Assembly: GCA_964598995.1 (NCBI GenBank)
Contig: CAZRDR010000079.1
Coordinates: 1-19,530, forward strand
Direction of reading: 5' to 3'
Source of the DNA: JACROF01 sp964598995
GTDB lineage: Bacteria; Patescibacteriota; Microgenomatia; Levybacterales; UBA12049
DNA length: 19,530 nucleotides
Shown: positions 1-7,733 of the stretch, piece by piece
Layout: each line of letters begins with the position of its first letter
Numbering within the stretch: position 1 is the first letter of the stretch
Notes under the pieces: generated by a model
What the model saw: the letters and a program-made list of their open reading frames with translations, nothing else
Databases searched by the model: none
Told to the model about the DNA's origin: nothing
Program-made: the position numbers and the translations under genes

Positions 1-41
1 TCATGCCTTATCCTTGGCCTAATAAAGACGGAAATATTTAA
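1..41 (+). CDS. 3' end of an unidentified upstream gene (partial)
   Basis: Reading frame 3 is open from the left edge and ends with TAA at 39-41. The visible residues are MPYPWPNKDGNI. The last A of the stop is the first A of the next gene's ATG (TAATG), an arrangement typical of translationally coupled genes in one operon, which is the main reason to believe this short tail is coding. The fragment is too short to name a family. The other two frames are less convincing: one stops at about 20-22 and the other runs into the next gene to position 60. Confidence 0.4.
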   Translation, partial: MPYPWPNKDGNI

Positions 42-748
42 TGACTCCACACCAACTTAAGCAACAGGAAGTTATTAGTGAGATGGACCGACAAGCGCGT
101 CATAACGCGCTTAATTTCAGCTCGGTCGCACCTGTTGAGGATTACGAACAGGATGATCGTATTGGATTTACCTCTCTGCACATTCCAAATCCAGCATTTG
201 TTAAGGCAATTCAAAAACAGGTGTTAGAACCGCTGAAGAAGATCGAACCTGATTATTTGTACTATTCAGATAATATGTTTCATTTCACGATAAAAGGAGT
301 ACGAGTTATTAATAAACCACCACATTTCAATGAGGAAGATATCTCAGTAGCTAAAGATGTTTTTTCTCACGTAGTCCCTCTGCACAATAAATTTAATGTC
401 TATTTTTATAAATTAATTGTTTTTCCTGCCAATCTTTCGTTAATTGGCACGACAGATCCAGAATTTGATGATTTGTTCTTGGATCTCGATCGAGATCTCA
501 AATTGGCTGGTGTTCCCGATGATAAGCATTACCTCAACTCGAAATATTTTTTCTGCACACTATCTCTTTGTCGTTTTAACTCAGATCCATCAAGAGAATT
601 TATGGATAAAGTAAGGGAGATTGAGAAAGGGCTTAAATTTAATCCTTATACCGTTGACTCAGTTACTTTAGTTACTTGTAACGCAGTTTTTAAAAAGAGG
701 ACTATCATAGGTGAATGGCAATTAGCTGATAGTAATGACAACACTTAA
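41..748 (+). CDS. 2H phosphoesterase-like protein (2'-5' RNA ligase superfamily), second His missing
   Basis: This 235-residue soluble protein resembles the 2'-5' RNA ligase / cyclic phosphodiesterase (2H) superfamily, which normally has two H-x-T/S motifs facing each other in a bilobed fold. The first motif is clear: H81-F-T83-I-K-G. The second falls in FFCTLSLCRF at about 171-180, where the strand pattern and following Arg-Phe fit but the His position is Phe171. The C-terminal strands (about 204-228, VDSVTLV then GEWQL) match the family ending. Activity may therefore be reduced or altered, perhaps RNA binding without full catalysis. The start overlaps the previous stop by one base, and the end overlaps the next gene by 14 bases, so it is likely operonic. 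No Shine-Dalgarno or -10 box is evident before the ATG. The family call is moderate; the substrate is unknown. Confidence 0.62.
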   Translation: MTPHQLKQQEVISEMDRQARHNALNFSSVAPVEDYEQDDRIGFTSLHIPNPAFVKAIQKQVLEPLKKIEPDYLYYSDNMFHFTIKGVRVINKPPHFNEEDISVAKDVFSHVVPLHNKFNVYFYKLIVFPANLSLIGTTDPEFDDLFLDLDRDLKLAGVPDDKHYLNSKYFFCTLSLCRFNSDPSREFMDKVREIEKGLKFNPYTVDSVTLVTCNAVFKKRTIIGEWQLADSNDNT

Positions 749-1781
749 CGAGCTTAAAAGCTTAGCATTAACAAATTCCCTTTTTCCTAAGACGTCTCTC
801 AAAGAAGCTGTTGATAGATTGGGATTTGTCCAGATAGACCCTATTCGTTCACCAGCACCAGCTCAGGATCTCATCTTGCGTCAGCGAGTGAAGAACTATC
901 GAGTTGGTGATATCGACGCATCCTATCAAGAGCTTCTACTTGAGGAAGATCATCTATATGCACATGGATATATCGTTAAAGAGTTATGGAGATTACTCCA
1001 CCCGCGCAAAGCAAAGCTAACAGCTTTTGACAAAGATGTATTGAAGATTGTAGCCAGTCTGCCTGAAGTGGATGATAAGCGATTAGGTGATTATTTTACT
1101 GATAAGAAGGTCGTGAACTGGTGGGGAGGGTATTCACAGGCAACTAATTTTTCACTCAACAGGCTTCACTACTATGGTCTCATACGAGTGGTTAGACGAC
1201 AAAAAGGGAAGCGAGTTTACCAAGCATTCACGTTAGAAGATCAGCAACTTTCGCTTGAGGAGAGGCTATCTATACTAATCCTCGCCATAGTGAAGATCCA
1301 TCAGCCGATCTCACAGAAATTGCTTAATGAAGCGCTCCATCGGATCCGAGAGCATTTCGGCAAAACCCAGAAAATTATTGATCGACTAGTCTCTACAGAA
1401 AAGCTTGGAAAATGTACTATCGAAAGTCAGACGTATTATTGGTCGGCCTCAGCAAGTAAAGGAGATAATCAAGAATTTGGAGTCAGAATTCTTGCACCTT
1501 TTGATCCCTTGGTTAGAGATAGAACCAGATTTTCTCATTTTTGGAATTGGGATTATCGATTTGAGGCCTATACTCCTGTTAGTAAGAGGATACGCGGGTA
1601 TTATGCTATGCCTTTACTCTGGAAGAGTGATGTGATTGGTTGGGCGAATTTGAAAGTGAAAAATAATACTTTAGATATTGACTTGGGATTCGTAGGAGGA
1701 AGACCGAAGACCCAATTATTTGAGCAAGAGCTTGATATTGAACTCGCTGACATTAAAAGATTTCTCTGTTTACCATCGTAA
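735..1781 (+). CDS. YcaQ/AlkX-family DNA glycosylase (winged-helix, HTH_42)
   Basis: The 348-residue product matches the YcaQ/AlkZ family, three tandem winged-helix domains that excise bulky alkylated bases and unhook interstrand crosslinks. Family landmarks appear in order: GFVQIDPI at 31-38 holding the Q33-I-D35 signature (the E. coli YcaQ type is Q-x-D, the streptomycete AlkZ type Q-x-Q), the ELWRLLHP segment near 83-90, a VNWWGGYSQATNFSLNRLHY winged-helix segment near 127-146, and the C-terminal APFDPLVRDRTRF plus YYAMPLLW strands. Length is a little below the usual 380-410. The start overlaps the 2H-like gene by 14 bases, suggesting coupled translation and possibly a joint nucleic-acid repair role. 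No SOS-type palindrome was noticed nearby. The family call is strong; the exact lesion is inferred from relatives. Confidence 0.85.
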   Translation: MTTLNELKSLALTNSLFPKTSLKEAVDRLGFVQIDPIRSPAPAQDLILRQRVKNYRVGDIDASYQELLLEEDHLYAHGYIVKELWRLLHPRKAKLTAFDKDVLKIVASLPEVDDKRLGDYFTDKKVVNWWGGYSQATNFSLNRLHYYGLIRVVRRQKGKRVYQAFTLEDQQLSLEERLSILILAIVKIHQPISQKLLNEALHRIREHFGKTQKIIDRLVSTEKLGKCTIESQTYYWSASASKGDNQEFGVRILAPFDPLVRDRTRFSHFWNWDYRFEAYTPVSKRIRGYYAMPLLWKSDVIGWANLKVKNNTLDIDLGFVGGRPKTQLFEQELDIELADIKRFLCLPS

Positions 1782-1812
1782 ATATAGTTTGGTTTGACAT
1801 AGAAAAGTCCTC

Positions 1813-1841
1813 TTGACTAGTTCTTACGAACTTTGTTAATA
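1813..1841 (+). promoter_or_regulatory. pyrG promoter, leaderless, with spacer palindrome
   Basis: TTGACT at 1813-1818 is followed after 17 bases by TTAATA at 1836-1841 (or TAATAT at 1837-1842 with 18). The predicted start of transcription is at 1848-1849, on the GTG start codon itself. The spacer contains a perfect inverted repeat, AGTTC-TTAC-GAACT, at 1819-1832, placed where a bound repressor would block RNA polymerase. Confidence 0.7.
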
Positions 1842-1847
1842 TAAATC

Positions 1848-3533
1848 GTGCCCCGTAGTAAATCTAACAATACTAACTTGAAATACATTTTTGTCTCTGG
1901 AGGAGTCATCTCAGGCATCGGAAAAGGCCTAACTGCATCATCCATCGCATTACTTCTTAAAGCAGCAGGTTATAAAATCGCCCCAATTAAATTCGAAAAT
2001 TACCTCAACTTAGACGCTGGTACCATAAATCCTATAGAACATGGCGATCCATTTCTTTGTGAAGACGGAACTGAGACCGACATGGATATCGGTTCATATG
2101 AGAAGTTCCTTGACCAGGATATGGGTGTTAATAACTTCGTCACGATGGGTAGAATTTACCAGACAGTTATCGATCGTGAGCGACGCTTTGAATATAAAGG
2201 TGAAGACGTCGAAGCTATCCCACATATCACTGATGAGGTCGCAGATCGTATTCGTAATGTAGGAGAGAAGTCAGATGCTGATATCGTTCTCATCGAATTA
2301 GGCGGTACGGTCGGTGAATACCAGAATGCCCTCTATTATGAAGCAGCGCGTATCATGACGCTTCGAAATCCAGGTGATGTGTTACATATCCACGTGAGTT
2401 ACGTACCAACTCCATCTCATCTTGGTGAACCTAAGACTAAGCCAACCCAACTTTCTGTTCGTATGCTGAACTCGATGGGTATTCAGCCAGATTTCATCAT
2501 CGCACGTTCTGAGAAGTACTTAGACGCTCGCCGCCGTGATAGATTCGCTCTTTTCTGCAATATGCACCCTGAGGATATTATTTCTAACCCTGATCTGGAC
2601 ACGGTTTATGAAATTCCCTTAAAGCTGCATGAGCAGGGACTTGATAGAAGGATTTTAGAAAAGTTAGATCTTCCTGTTCATACACCAGATCTTACTGAGT
2701 GGGAGAAATTTGTTGCGAAGATCAAAGCACCTCGTAAGATGAAGCTTGAGGTAGCAATTATTGGTAAATACTTCGGGACAGGGGAATATCAACTGAGGGA
2801 CTCTTATGCAGCGCTTTTTGATGCGATCAGCCATGCAGCTATTTTTGAGAATGTCGATATCGTTGAAAAATGGATCGATGCTGAGAAAATTACCCCAGAA
2901 AATGCTCGTGAAATGGTAGGCAAGCCTGATGGTATTATCGTTCCGATCGGCTGGGGTGTCAGAGGTGCAGAGGGTATGATCGCAGCTGCTAACTATGCAC
3001 GTGAGTCTAAGATCCCATATTTGGGGCTTTGCTATGGTATGCAGCTAGCTGTGGTGGCCTATGCTAGACACGTATTAGGTCTTGATAAAGCAAATACTGA
3101 GGAAAATGAGCCAGAAGCTCTTCATAAGATCATTCATTTCATTCCAAATCAAAAAAAGTTAATCGAGCAGCGAGCATATGGCGGTACGATGCGCCTTGGT
3201 GGCTGGGAAGCTATGGTCAAAAAGGGTACGATGGCGTACGAAGCCTATGAGAAATATGGCGGACTCCTGAACGAAGACGGTCTAACCAGTGAGCGTCATC
3301 GCCATCGTTATGAATTTAACGATGATTATGCAATCGATTTGGAGAAAGCAGGACTAACTATCGCAGCACGTTCTGTTAAAGAAAATCTGGTTGAAATAAT
3401 CGAGTTGCCGAAAGACAAGCATCCTTTTTATCTCGGTACGCAGGGACATCCTGAATATAAGAGTCGACCGCTGCATCCTCATCCTCTCTTTATCGCTTTC
3501 ACCCAAGCGATGGAGAAAGAAAATAAAGCTTAA
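1848..3533 (+). CDS. pyrG: CTP synthase (glutamine-hydrolysing)
   Basis: Converts UTP to CTP using ATP and ammonia from glutamine. The N-terminal synthetase domain shows the P-loop region SGGVISGIGKG (17-27), HGDPF (65-69), DGTETDMD (73-80) and TKPTQLSVRML (197-207). The C-terminal class I amidotransferase domain has nucleophile C395 in GLCYGMQ and the His534/Glu536 pair in GHPE. Length 561 is normal (E. coli 545). Several usually strict motifs differ: KFENY for KFDPY, HGDPF for HGEVF, GLCYGMQ for GICLGMQ, and PIGWGVRG for PGGFGxRG at the oxyanion-hole loop. GTG at 1848 is chosen because a good promoter points to it as the first transcribed codon. TTG at 1878, giving MKYIFVSGG, is an alternative, with no ribosome-binding site for either. 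Confidence 0.96.
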   Translation: MPRSKSNNTNLKYIFVSGGVISGIGKGLTASSIALLLKAAGYKIAPIKFENYLNLDAGTINPIEHGDPFLCEDGTETDMDIGSYEKFLDQDMGVNNFVTMGRIYQTVIDRERRFEYKGEDVEAIPHITDEVADRIRNVGEKSDADIVLIELGGTVGEYQNALYYEAARIMTLRNPGDVLHIHVSYVPTPSHLGEPKTKPTQLSVRMLNSMGIQPDFIIARSEKYLDARRRDRFALFCNMHPEDIISNPDLDTVYEIPLKLHEQGLDRRILEKLDLPVHTPDLTEWEKFVAKIKAPRKMKLEVAIIGKYFGTGEYQLRDSYAALFDAISHAAIFENVDIVEKWIDAEKITPENAREMVGKPDGIIVPIGWGVRGAEGMIAAANYARESKIPYLGLCYGMQLAVVAYARHVLGLDKANTEENEPEALHKIIHFIPNQKKLIEQRAYGGTMRLGGWEAMVKKGTMAYEAYEKYGGLLNEDGLTSERHRHRYEFNDDYAIDLEKAGLTIAARSVKENLVEIIELPKDKHPFYLGTQGHPEYKSRPLHPHPLFIAFTQAMEKENKA

Positions 3534-3543
3534 TGCTTATGTG

Positions 3544-3572
3544 TTGAGTAATTGCCTCAATTTGTGTATAAT
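3544..3572 (+). promoter_or_regulatory. rplS promoter, near-leaderless
   Basis: TTGAGT at 3544-3549 and a consensus TATAAT at 3567-3572 are separated by exactly 17 bases. The predicted start of transcription (3579-3580) coincides with the ATG at 3580. TTGAG (3544-3548) and CTCAA (3556-3560) form a 5-bp inverted repeat over the -35 element. It could be an operator; it is too weak to be a pyrG terminator. Confidence 0.8.
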
Positions 3573-3579
3573 ACTTCCT

Positions 3580-3864
3580 ATGATTCAGACAATTGATTTC
3601 AAACCAGGCGATGTCGTCCGCGTTCACCAGAAGATTCAAGAAGGTGAAAAGTTCCGTATTCAGGTTTTCCAAGGAACTGTTCTCCAGATTCGTGGTCGTG
3701 GTCTTAATAAAAGTTTTACTGTCCGTAAAGAAGTAGCTGGTGTTGCTGTTGAGAAAATCTGGCAGGTTGATTCACCAAATATTGAAAAGGTTGAAGTCAA
3801 AGAAGGTCCAAAAGATAAGCCACGTCGAGCACGCCTCACCTACCTTCGCAAGAAGCGTAGTTAA
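3580..3864 (+). CDS. rplS: Large ribosomal subunit protein bL19 (short form)
   Basis: bL19 sits at the 30S-50S interface near helix 14 contacts. The conserved core is clear: DFKPGDVVRVHQKI (6-19), RIQVFQGTVLQIRGRG (26-41), NKSFTVRKEVAGVAVEKIW (43-61), DSPNIEKVEV (64-73) and RRARLTYLR (82-90). The product is 94 residues against about 115 in most bacteria. It lacks most of the N-terminal helix and the C-terminal GKAARI-type tail. ATG at 3580 is preferred over an in-frame GTG at 3541 because the extra 13 residues do not resemble L19 and the -35/-10 promoter lies inside that extension. The gene stands 46 bases after pyrG with its own promoter. Confidence 0.96.
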   Translation: MIQTIDFKPGDVVRVHQKIQEGEKFRIQVFQGTVLQIRGRGLNKSFTVRKEVAGVAVEKIWQVDSPNIEKVEVKEGPKDKPRRARLTYLRKKRS

Positions 3865-3901
3865 TTCCTCCTAACCTCTTCCATTTAGCTTTTTCTTTCA
3901 T

Positions 3902-3907
3902 TACGAT
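3902..3907 (+). promoter_or_regulatory. Possible -10 element for yraN
   Basis: TACGAT ends six bases before the yraN ATG at 3914, the same geometry as the stronger promoters here. No convincing -35 is visible upstream; the 49-base gap is a pyrimidine-rich tract. GATAAT at 3905-3910 overlaps and would place transcription start inside the gene. Confidence 0.35.
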
Positions 3908-3913
3908 AATCTT

Positions 3914-4291
3914 ATGCTGCATGGGTATAAGAAACAATTTGGCGAGAAAGGCGAACAAGAAGCAGTCAATTATCTCAGAAAACACGGTTATGAGATCATC
4001 GAACGTAACTTTAGACTCAGAAATGGCGAGATAGATATCATAGCGATAGACGGATCAGTTAAACCCCCGACACTAGTTTTTGTAGAAGTAAAAACGAGAT
4101 TTAGTGATGAATATGGAGACCCACTTGAGGCCATCACATATTACAAACTTCAGGCTCTGCAGCGGACAGCGATTTTCTATCAGATCAAACATCCCAAACT
4201 TCCTCAACTGATGCGGCTGGACGCTGTAGCTGTAACGCTTGATCACGACGGTAACCTCATTGATTTACGACTGATTAAAAATATAAGCTAA
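3914..4291 (+). CDS. yraN: YraN / UPF0102 family endonuclease-like protein
   Basis: At 125 residues this is the usual YraN size. The family has a restriction-endonuclease-like (Holliday junction resolvase type) fold with unproven function, often suspected in DNA processing. Visible motifs are FGEKGEQEAVNYLRKHGY (9-26), the acidic NGEIDIIA (37-44), VFVEVKTR (55-62) with the E58-V-K60 signature, and GDPLEAI (68-74). The Glu/Asp/Glu-x-Lys set expected of a PD-(D/E)XK nuclease is intact. It lies between rplS and pyk, 40 bases before pyk. Genome neighbours of yraN in other bacteria often include rplS and rnhB, which fits this context. Confidence 0.9.
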   Translation: MLHGYKKQFGEKGEQEAVNYLRKHGYEIIERNFRLRNGEIDIIAIDGSVKPPTLVFVEVKTRFSDEYGDPLEAITYYKLQALQRTAIFYQIKHPKLPQLMRLDAVAVTLDHDGNLIDLRLIKNIS

Positions 4292-4295
4292 ATTA

Positions 4296-4324
4296 TTGTA
4301 AAATCTAAGCTCAAGTGCTAAGCT
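4296..4324 (+). promoter_or_regulatory. pyk promoter with repeated CTAAGCT
   Basis: TTGTAA (4296-4301), a 17-base spacer and an extended -10, TGC-TAAGCT (4316-4324), place the start of transcription at 4331-4332, on or one base before the ATG. The heptamer CTAAGCT occurs twice, 13 bases apart (4305-4311 and 4318-4324), and TAAGCT also occurs at 4284-4289 at the end of yraN. The copy at 4318-4324 carries the -10 itself. Confidence 0.65.
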
Positions 4325-4331
4325 ACAGGCT

Positions 4332-5732
4332 ATGTACAACAAAAAAGTAAAAATAGTCGCCACCATTGGTCCATCAAGTAAAGATTACGCAACACTCCTC
4401 GCACTCGCACAAGAAGGAGTAGACGTCTACCGCATTAACCTCTCACACCAACCTTATGAAGAAGTAAAAGAACTCGTCTCGAATATGCGGAAAGTCGAGG
4501 AGCAAATTGGTCGACCGATCGCAATTATGGGAGATTTAGCTGGTCCGAAGATCCGCATTGGTAAAGTTGAGTCTGGTGTAGTTCTGAAAAATAATGACGA
4601 AGTAGAGATCGTCAGTAAAGCTGTCGTCGGAACTGCGAATAAATTGTCTGTAAATTACCCGACAATTATTGGTCAGCTGAGAAAAGGTGCTGAGATCTAC
4701 GTTGATGACGGCAAAATCCGTATGGAGGTAACGAGTGAGGGGAAAGAGTCAGCTAAAGCAAAAGTAGTAGTTGGCGGGCCACTTGTCTCGTTTAAAGGTT
4801 TTTATGCCCAAGGCTTATCACTTGAAAATCATGGCCTTACTAAAAAGGATCGTGAAGACATAGGCCTTATGGTCGATACCGGTGTCGATGCATTGGCGAT
4901 ATCATTTGTTCAGACAGAAAAAGATGTCGAGGCAGTTCGTAAATTACTCCCAAGTGGCTCTCGTATGATGCTCATTGCTAAGATCGAGACTGCAAAGGCG
5001 ATAGAGAATATCGAGAAAATCATCGCAGTCTCAGATGGACTTATGGTCGCTCGTGGTGACCTCGGACTTGCAGTCCCAATGAGTGAGGTGCCTCATCTTC
5101 AGAAAGAGTTAATTAATATCTGCCTCAAACACGCCAAACCAGTTATCACTGCGACGCAGATGCTTGAGTCCATGACGACCAACCCACTGCCAACTCGTGC
5201 AGAGGTAACCGATGTAGCGAATGCGATCCTCGATGGAACTGATGCTGTTATGTTATCAGGTGAATCAGCCATGGGTAAATTCCCCGTTCAGACGGTACGA
5301 ATGATGGCTCAGATCATCACAAGTGCAGTCCCGCATGTCACGAGGCGTGAGATCGATCACGAGCATGCGGTTGGAAATGCAGTCAGTAGTAATGCTGGTC
5401 ATGTAGCAGATCAGATCGGTGCCAAATTAATCGTTGCTTTCACTCATCATGGTAAAGCAGCCCAGCGCATCTCAAGACATCGTTCACCTCAATGTATCAT
5501 CGCTTTAACTCCGGTGAAGGAGACGCTCAGACGCCTTAATTTTTCTTGGGGAGTATTTCCCTTTGAGATTAAGCCTACCAAGGGCTTTATCGATATGACA
5601 GAACAGGCCAAATCGATAGCTGAGAAGAATTCAGTCCTCAAGCTGCAAAAGGGTGAAGCATTCGTTATCGCTGCGGGTATGCCTTTCGGTCAGAGTGGCA
5701 CCACTAACATGATCCTCGTTGAGAGAGTTTAA
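4332..5732 (+). CDS. pyk: Pyruvate kinase
   Basis: Catalyses PEP + ADP to pyruvate + ATP, the last step of glycolysis. The 466-residue length matches E. coli PykF. Motifs in order: KIVATIGPSS (7-16), the substrate-binding R34-x-N36-x-S38-H39, MGDLAGPKIRIG (66-77), the B-domain with DDGKI, the active-site MLIAKIETAKAIENI containing the catalytic Lys and metal-binding Glu, VARGDLG, and TATQMLESM plus PTRAEVTDVANA, where the active-site helix meets the C-terminal allosteric domain. It is transcribed alone on the plus strand, while the gluconeogenic counter-enzyme ppsA lies in the minus-strand cluster. Its stop codon abuts the uvrB stop codon with no spacer. Confidence 0.97.
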   Translation: MYNKKVKIVATIGPSSKDYATLLALAQEGVDVYRINLSHQPYEEVKELVSNMRKVEEQIGRPIAIMGDLAGPKIRIGKVESGVVLKNNDEVEIVSKAVVGTANKLSVNYPTIIGQLRKGAEIYVDDGKIRMEVTSEGKESAKAKVVVGGPLVSFKGFYAQGLSLENHGLTKKDREDIGLMVDTGVDALAISFVQTEKDVEAVRKLLPSGSRMMLIAKIETAKAIENIEKIIAVSDGLMVARGDLGLAVPMSEVPHLQKELINICLKHAKPVITATQMLESMTTNPLPTRAEVTDVANAILDGTDAVMLSGESAMGKFPVQTVRMMAQIITSAVPHVTRREIDHEHAVGNAVSSNAGHVADQIGAKLIVAFTHHGKAAQRISRHRSPQCIIALTPVKETLRRLNFSWGVFPFEIKPTKGFIDMTEQAKSIAEKNSVLKLQKGEAFVIAAGMPFGQSGTTNMILVERV

Positions 5733-7733
5733 TTATTTATTCTGCAGTGATCTGATTTGATCGCGGAGGAGGGTAGCGGTCTCGAAATCTAAGCCTTCCG
5801 CAGCAGTTTTCATTTCTTTTCGGAGTTGTTTGATCAGTTTTTCCCTCTCATCTGGCAGTAAGACGTCTTTTTTACCCATCTTAAGGAGGAAATCGACTGA
5901 TGGCTTGTTATCTTCTTTTTCTTTTTGTTGTTCTATCAACCTGGCACGAATTGCTTTATCAATATTTGTCGGGGTAATCCCGTGTTTTTTGTTATAGGCA
6001 ATTTGGATTTCGCGTCGTCTCTCGACTTCTCCAATAGCTGCCTGCATCGACTTAGTCACATTATCCGCATACATGATAACTTCACTATCAATGTTACGCG
6101 CTGCACGCCCCATCGTCTGAATTAACGAGGTTCTACTGCGTAAAAAGCCTTCTTTGTCAGCATCCAGTATTGCAACGAGGGTAACTTCTGGGAGATCGAG
6201 TCCCTCACGAAGCAGGTTAATACCGACGAGTACATCAAATTCTCCGCTCCTGAGCTGGTCCAGAATATCCTGACGCTCTAGGGTAATGATGTCAGAATGA
6301 AGATAAGCTACTTTTATCCCATTTTCCTCAAGATAAGATGAGAGCTCTTCAGACATGCGTTTAGTAAGGGTCGTGACCAGAACACGCTGCTTCTTTTCAA
6401 CTCGCTTTTGAATTTCCTGCATCAGATCTTGGATTTGGCCTTGAGTCGGTCGTACTGTTACTTGAGGATCGACGATGCCTGTCGGTCTGATGAGCTGCTC
6501 GACGACTCCATCATCTTCAGTTGCTAAGGACATTTCATAGTCCTCTGGAGTAGCAGAGACATAGACTGCTTGATCAACGTGCCGCATGAATTCATCGAAT
6601 TTCAATGGACGATTATCAAGTGCTGATGGAAGTCTAAAACCGTACTCGATAAGTGTCTTTTTACGAGCTTGGTCACCGTTATACATACCTCTAATCTGCG
6701 GAAGTGTGATATGTGACTCATCAACAACTAAAAGCCAATCTTTGCCATTATGATCGAAATAATCGATAAGGGTATAAGGAGGTTGCCCTGGCTGTCTGCC
6801 ATCAAAATAGGTCGAATAATTCTCAATTCCATTGACATAACCTACTTCACGAATCATTTCGATATCATAGGTAGTTCGCTGTCTAATGCGCTGGGCTTCT
6901 ATGAGCTTACCTTGAGACTTAAGTAATTTTTCTTGAGCTTCCATATCCGCCATCATATGAGCAAATGCATTGTCGTATGTCTTCGGATCTGTCATGTAAT
7001 GCTTGGCAGGGTAAATTACTACATTTTTATAGACTTGGAGAGTTTCTCCGGTTAAAGGATCAAATTCGGTAATACTTGTGATACTTTCAATCCCTAATTC
7101 AAATCGTATACCTGTTTCCATGTAGGCAGGCAGTAACTCAACTGTTCCGCCTCTAACTCTAAAAGCTCCGCGTCTGAACTCGTAATCATTTCGCTCGTAC
7201 TGTAAATCAGCGAGTCGGACGAGGATATCTCGCTGCGTAGTCTTTACACCAGGAGCAAGTTCCAAAACGAACTTGCCGTATTCTACAGGTGAACCTAAAT
7301 TATAAATACACGACACTGAGGCAACCACGATCACATCATCACGTGTTAAGAGATTTGCAGTCGCAGAAAGCCGTAGCCTATCTATTTCTTCATTAATTTC
7401 AGCTTCTTTTTCGATATAAGTATCGGTCGTTGGCATGTATGCTTCTGGCTGGTAATAGTCGTAGTAGGAGACGAAGTAAGAGACTGCGTTGTTAGGGAAG
7501 AAATCTCTGAACTCCTGGTAGAGCTGGGCAGCGAGCGTTTTATTATGTGAAATAACGAGCGTTGGTTTTTTAGTATTGCGGATGACATTCGCCATACTGA
7601 AGGTTTTACCACTACCCGTAACACCAAGTAACACTTGGCTTTTTTTACCACCCAGGACACCTTCAGTCAATTTCTCAATAGCTGCTGGCTGGTCTCCGGT
7701 TGTTTTGAAATTGGAGACTAACTCAAAATCCAT
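5733..7733 (-). CDS. uvrB: UvrABC excision nuclease subunit B
   Basis: The damage-verification helicase of nucleotide excision repair, which receives DNA from UvrA and recruits UvrC. The product is 666 residues (E. coli 673). Walker A is GVTGSGKT (37-44). The beta-hairpin YYDYYQPEAYMP (90-101) clamps the strand. The DESH box is at 338-341, then VSATP and the helicase motif ...LVGINLLREGLDLPE. The C-terminal UVR coiled-coil motif (DFETATLLRDQIRSL) contacts UvrC. ATG at 7733 is chosen because MDFELVSNFKTTGDQP is the normal family start. An in-frame extension to 7802 adds 23 unrelated residues and swallows the promoter. The start overlaps the preceding membrane-protein gene by 11 bases. Convergent with pyk, with zero gap. 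Confidence 0.98.
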   Translation of the reverse strand: MDFELVSNFKTTGDQPAAIEKLTEGVLGGKKSQVLLGVTGSGKTFSMANVIRNTKKPTLVISHNKTLAAQLYQEFRDFFPNNAVSYFVSYYDYYQPEAYMPTTDTYIEKEAEINEEIDRLRLSATANLLTRDDVIVVASVSCIYNLGSPVEYGKFVLELAPGVKTTQRDILVRLADLQYERNDYEFRRGAFRVRGGTVELLPAYMETGIRFELGIESITSITEFDPLTGETLQVYKNVVIYPAKHYMTDPKTYDNAFAHMMADMEAQEKLLKSQGKLIEAQRIRQRTTYDIEMIREVGYVNGIENYSTYFDGRQPGQPPYTLIDYFDHNGKDWLLVVDESHITLPQIRGMYNGDQARKKTLIEYGFRLPSALDNRPLKFDEFMRHVDQAVYVSATPEDYEMSLATEDDGVVEQLIRPTGIVDPQVTVRPTQGQIQDLMQEIQKRVEKKQRVLVTTLTKRMSEELSSYLEENGIKVAYLHSDIITLERQDILDQLRSGEFDVLVGINLLREGLDLPEVTLVAILDADKEGFLRSRTSLIQTMGRAARNIDSEVIMYADNVTKSMQAAIGEVERRREIQIAYNKKHGITPTNIDKAIRARLIEQQKEKEDNKPSVDFLLKMGKKDVLLPDEREKLIKQLRKEMKTAAEGLDFETATLLRDQIRSLQNK

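Noticed and set aside
3544..3560. TTGAG-N7-CTCAA as a pyrG terminator
   Set aside because: A five-pair AT-rich stem with no T tract is too weak, and it coincides with the rplS -35.
3541..3579. GTG start at 3541 for L19
   Set aside because: The extra residues do not resemble L19 and the consensus promoter lies inside this stretch.
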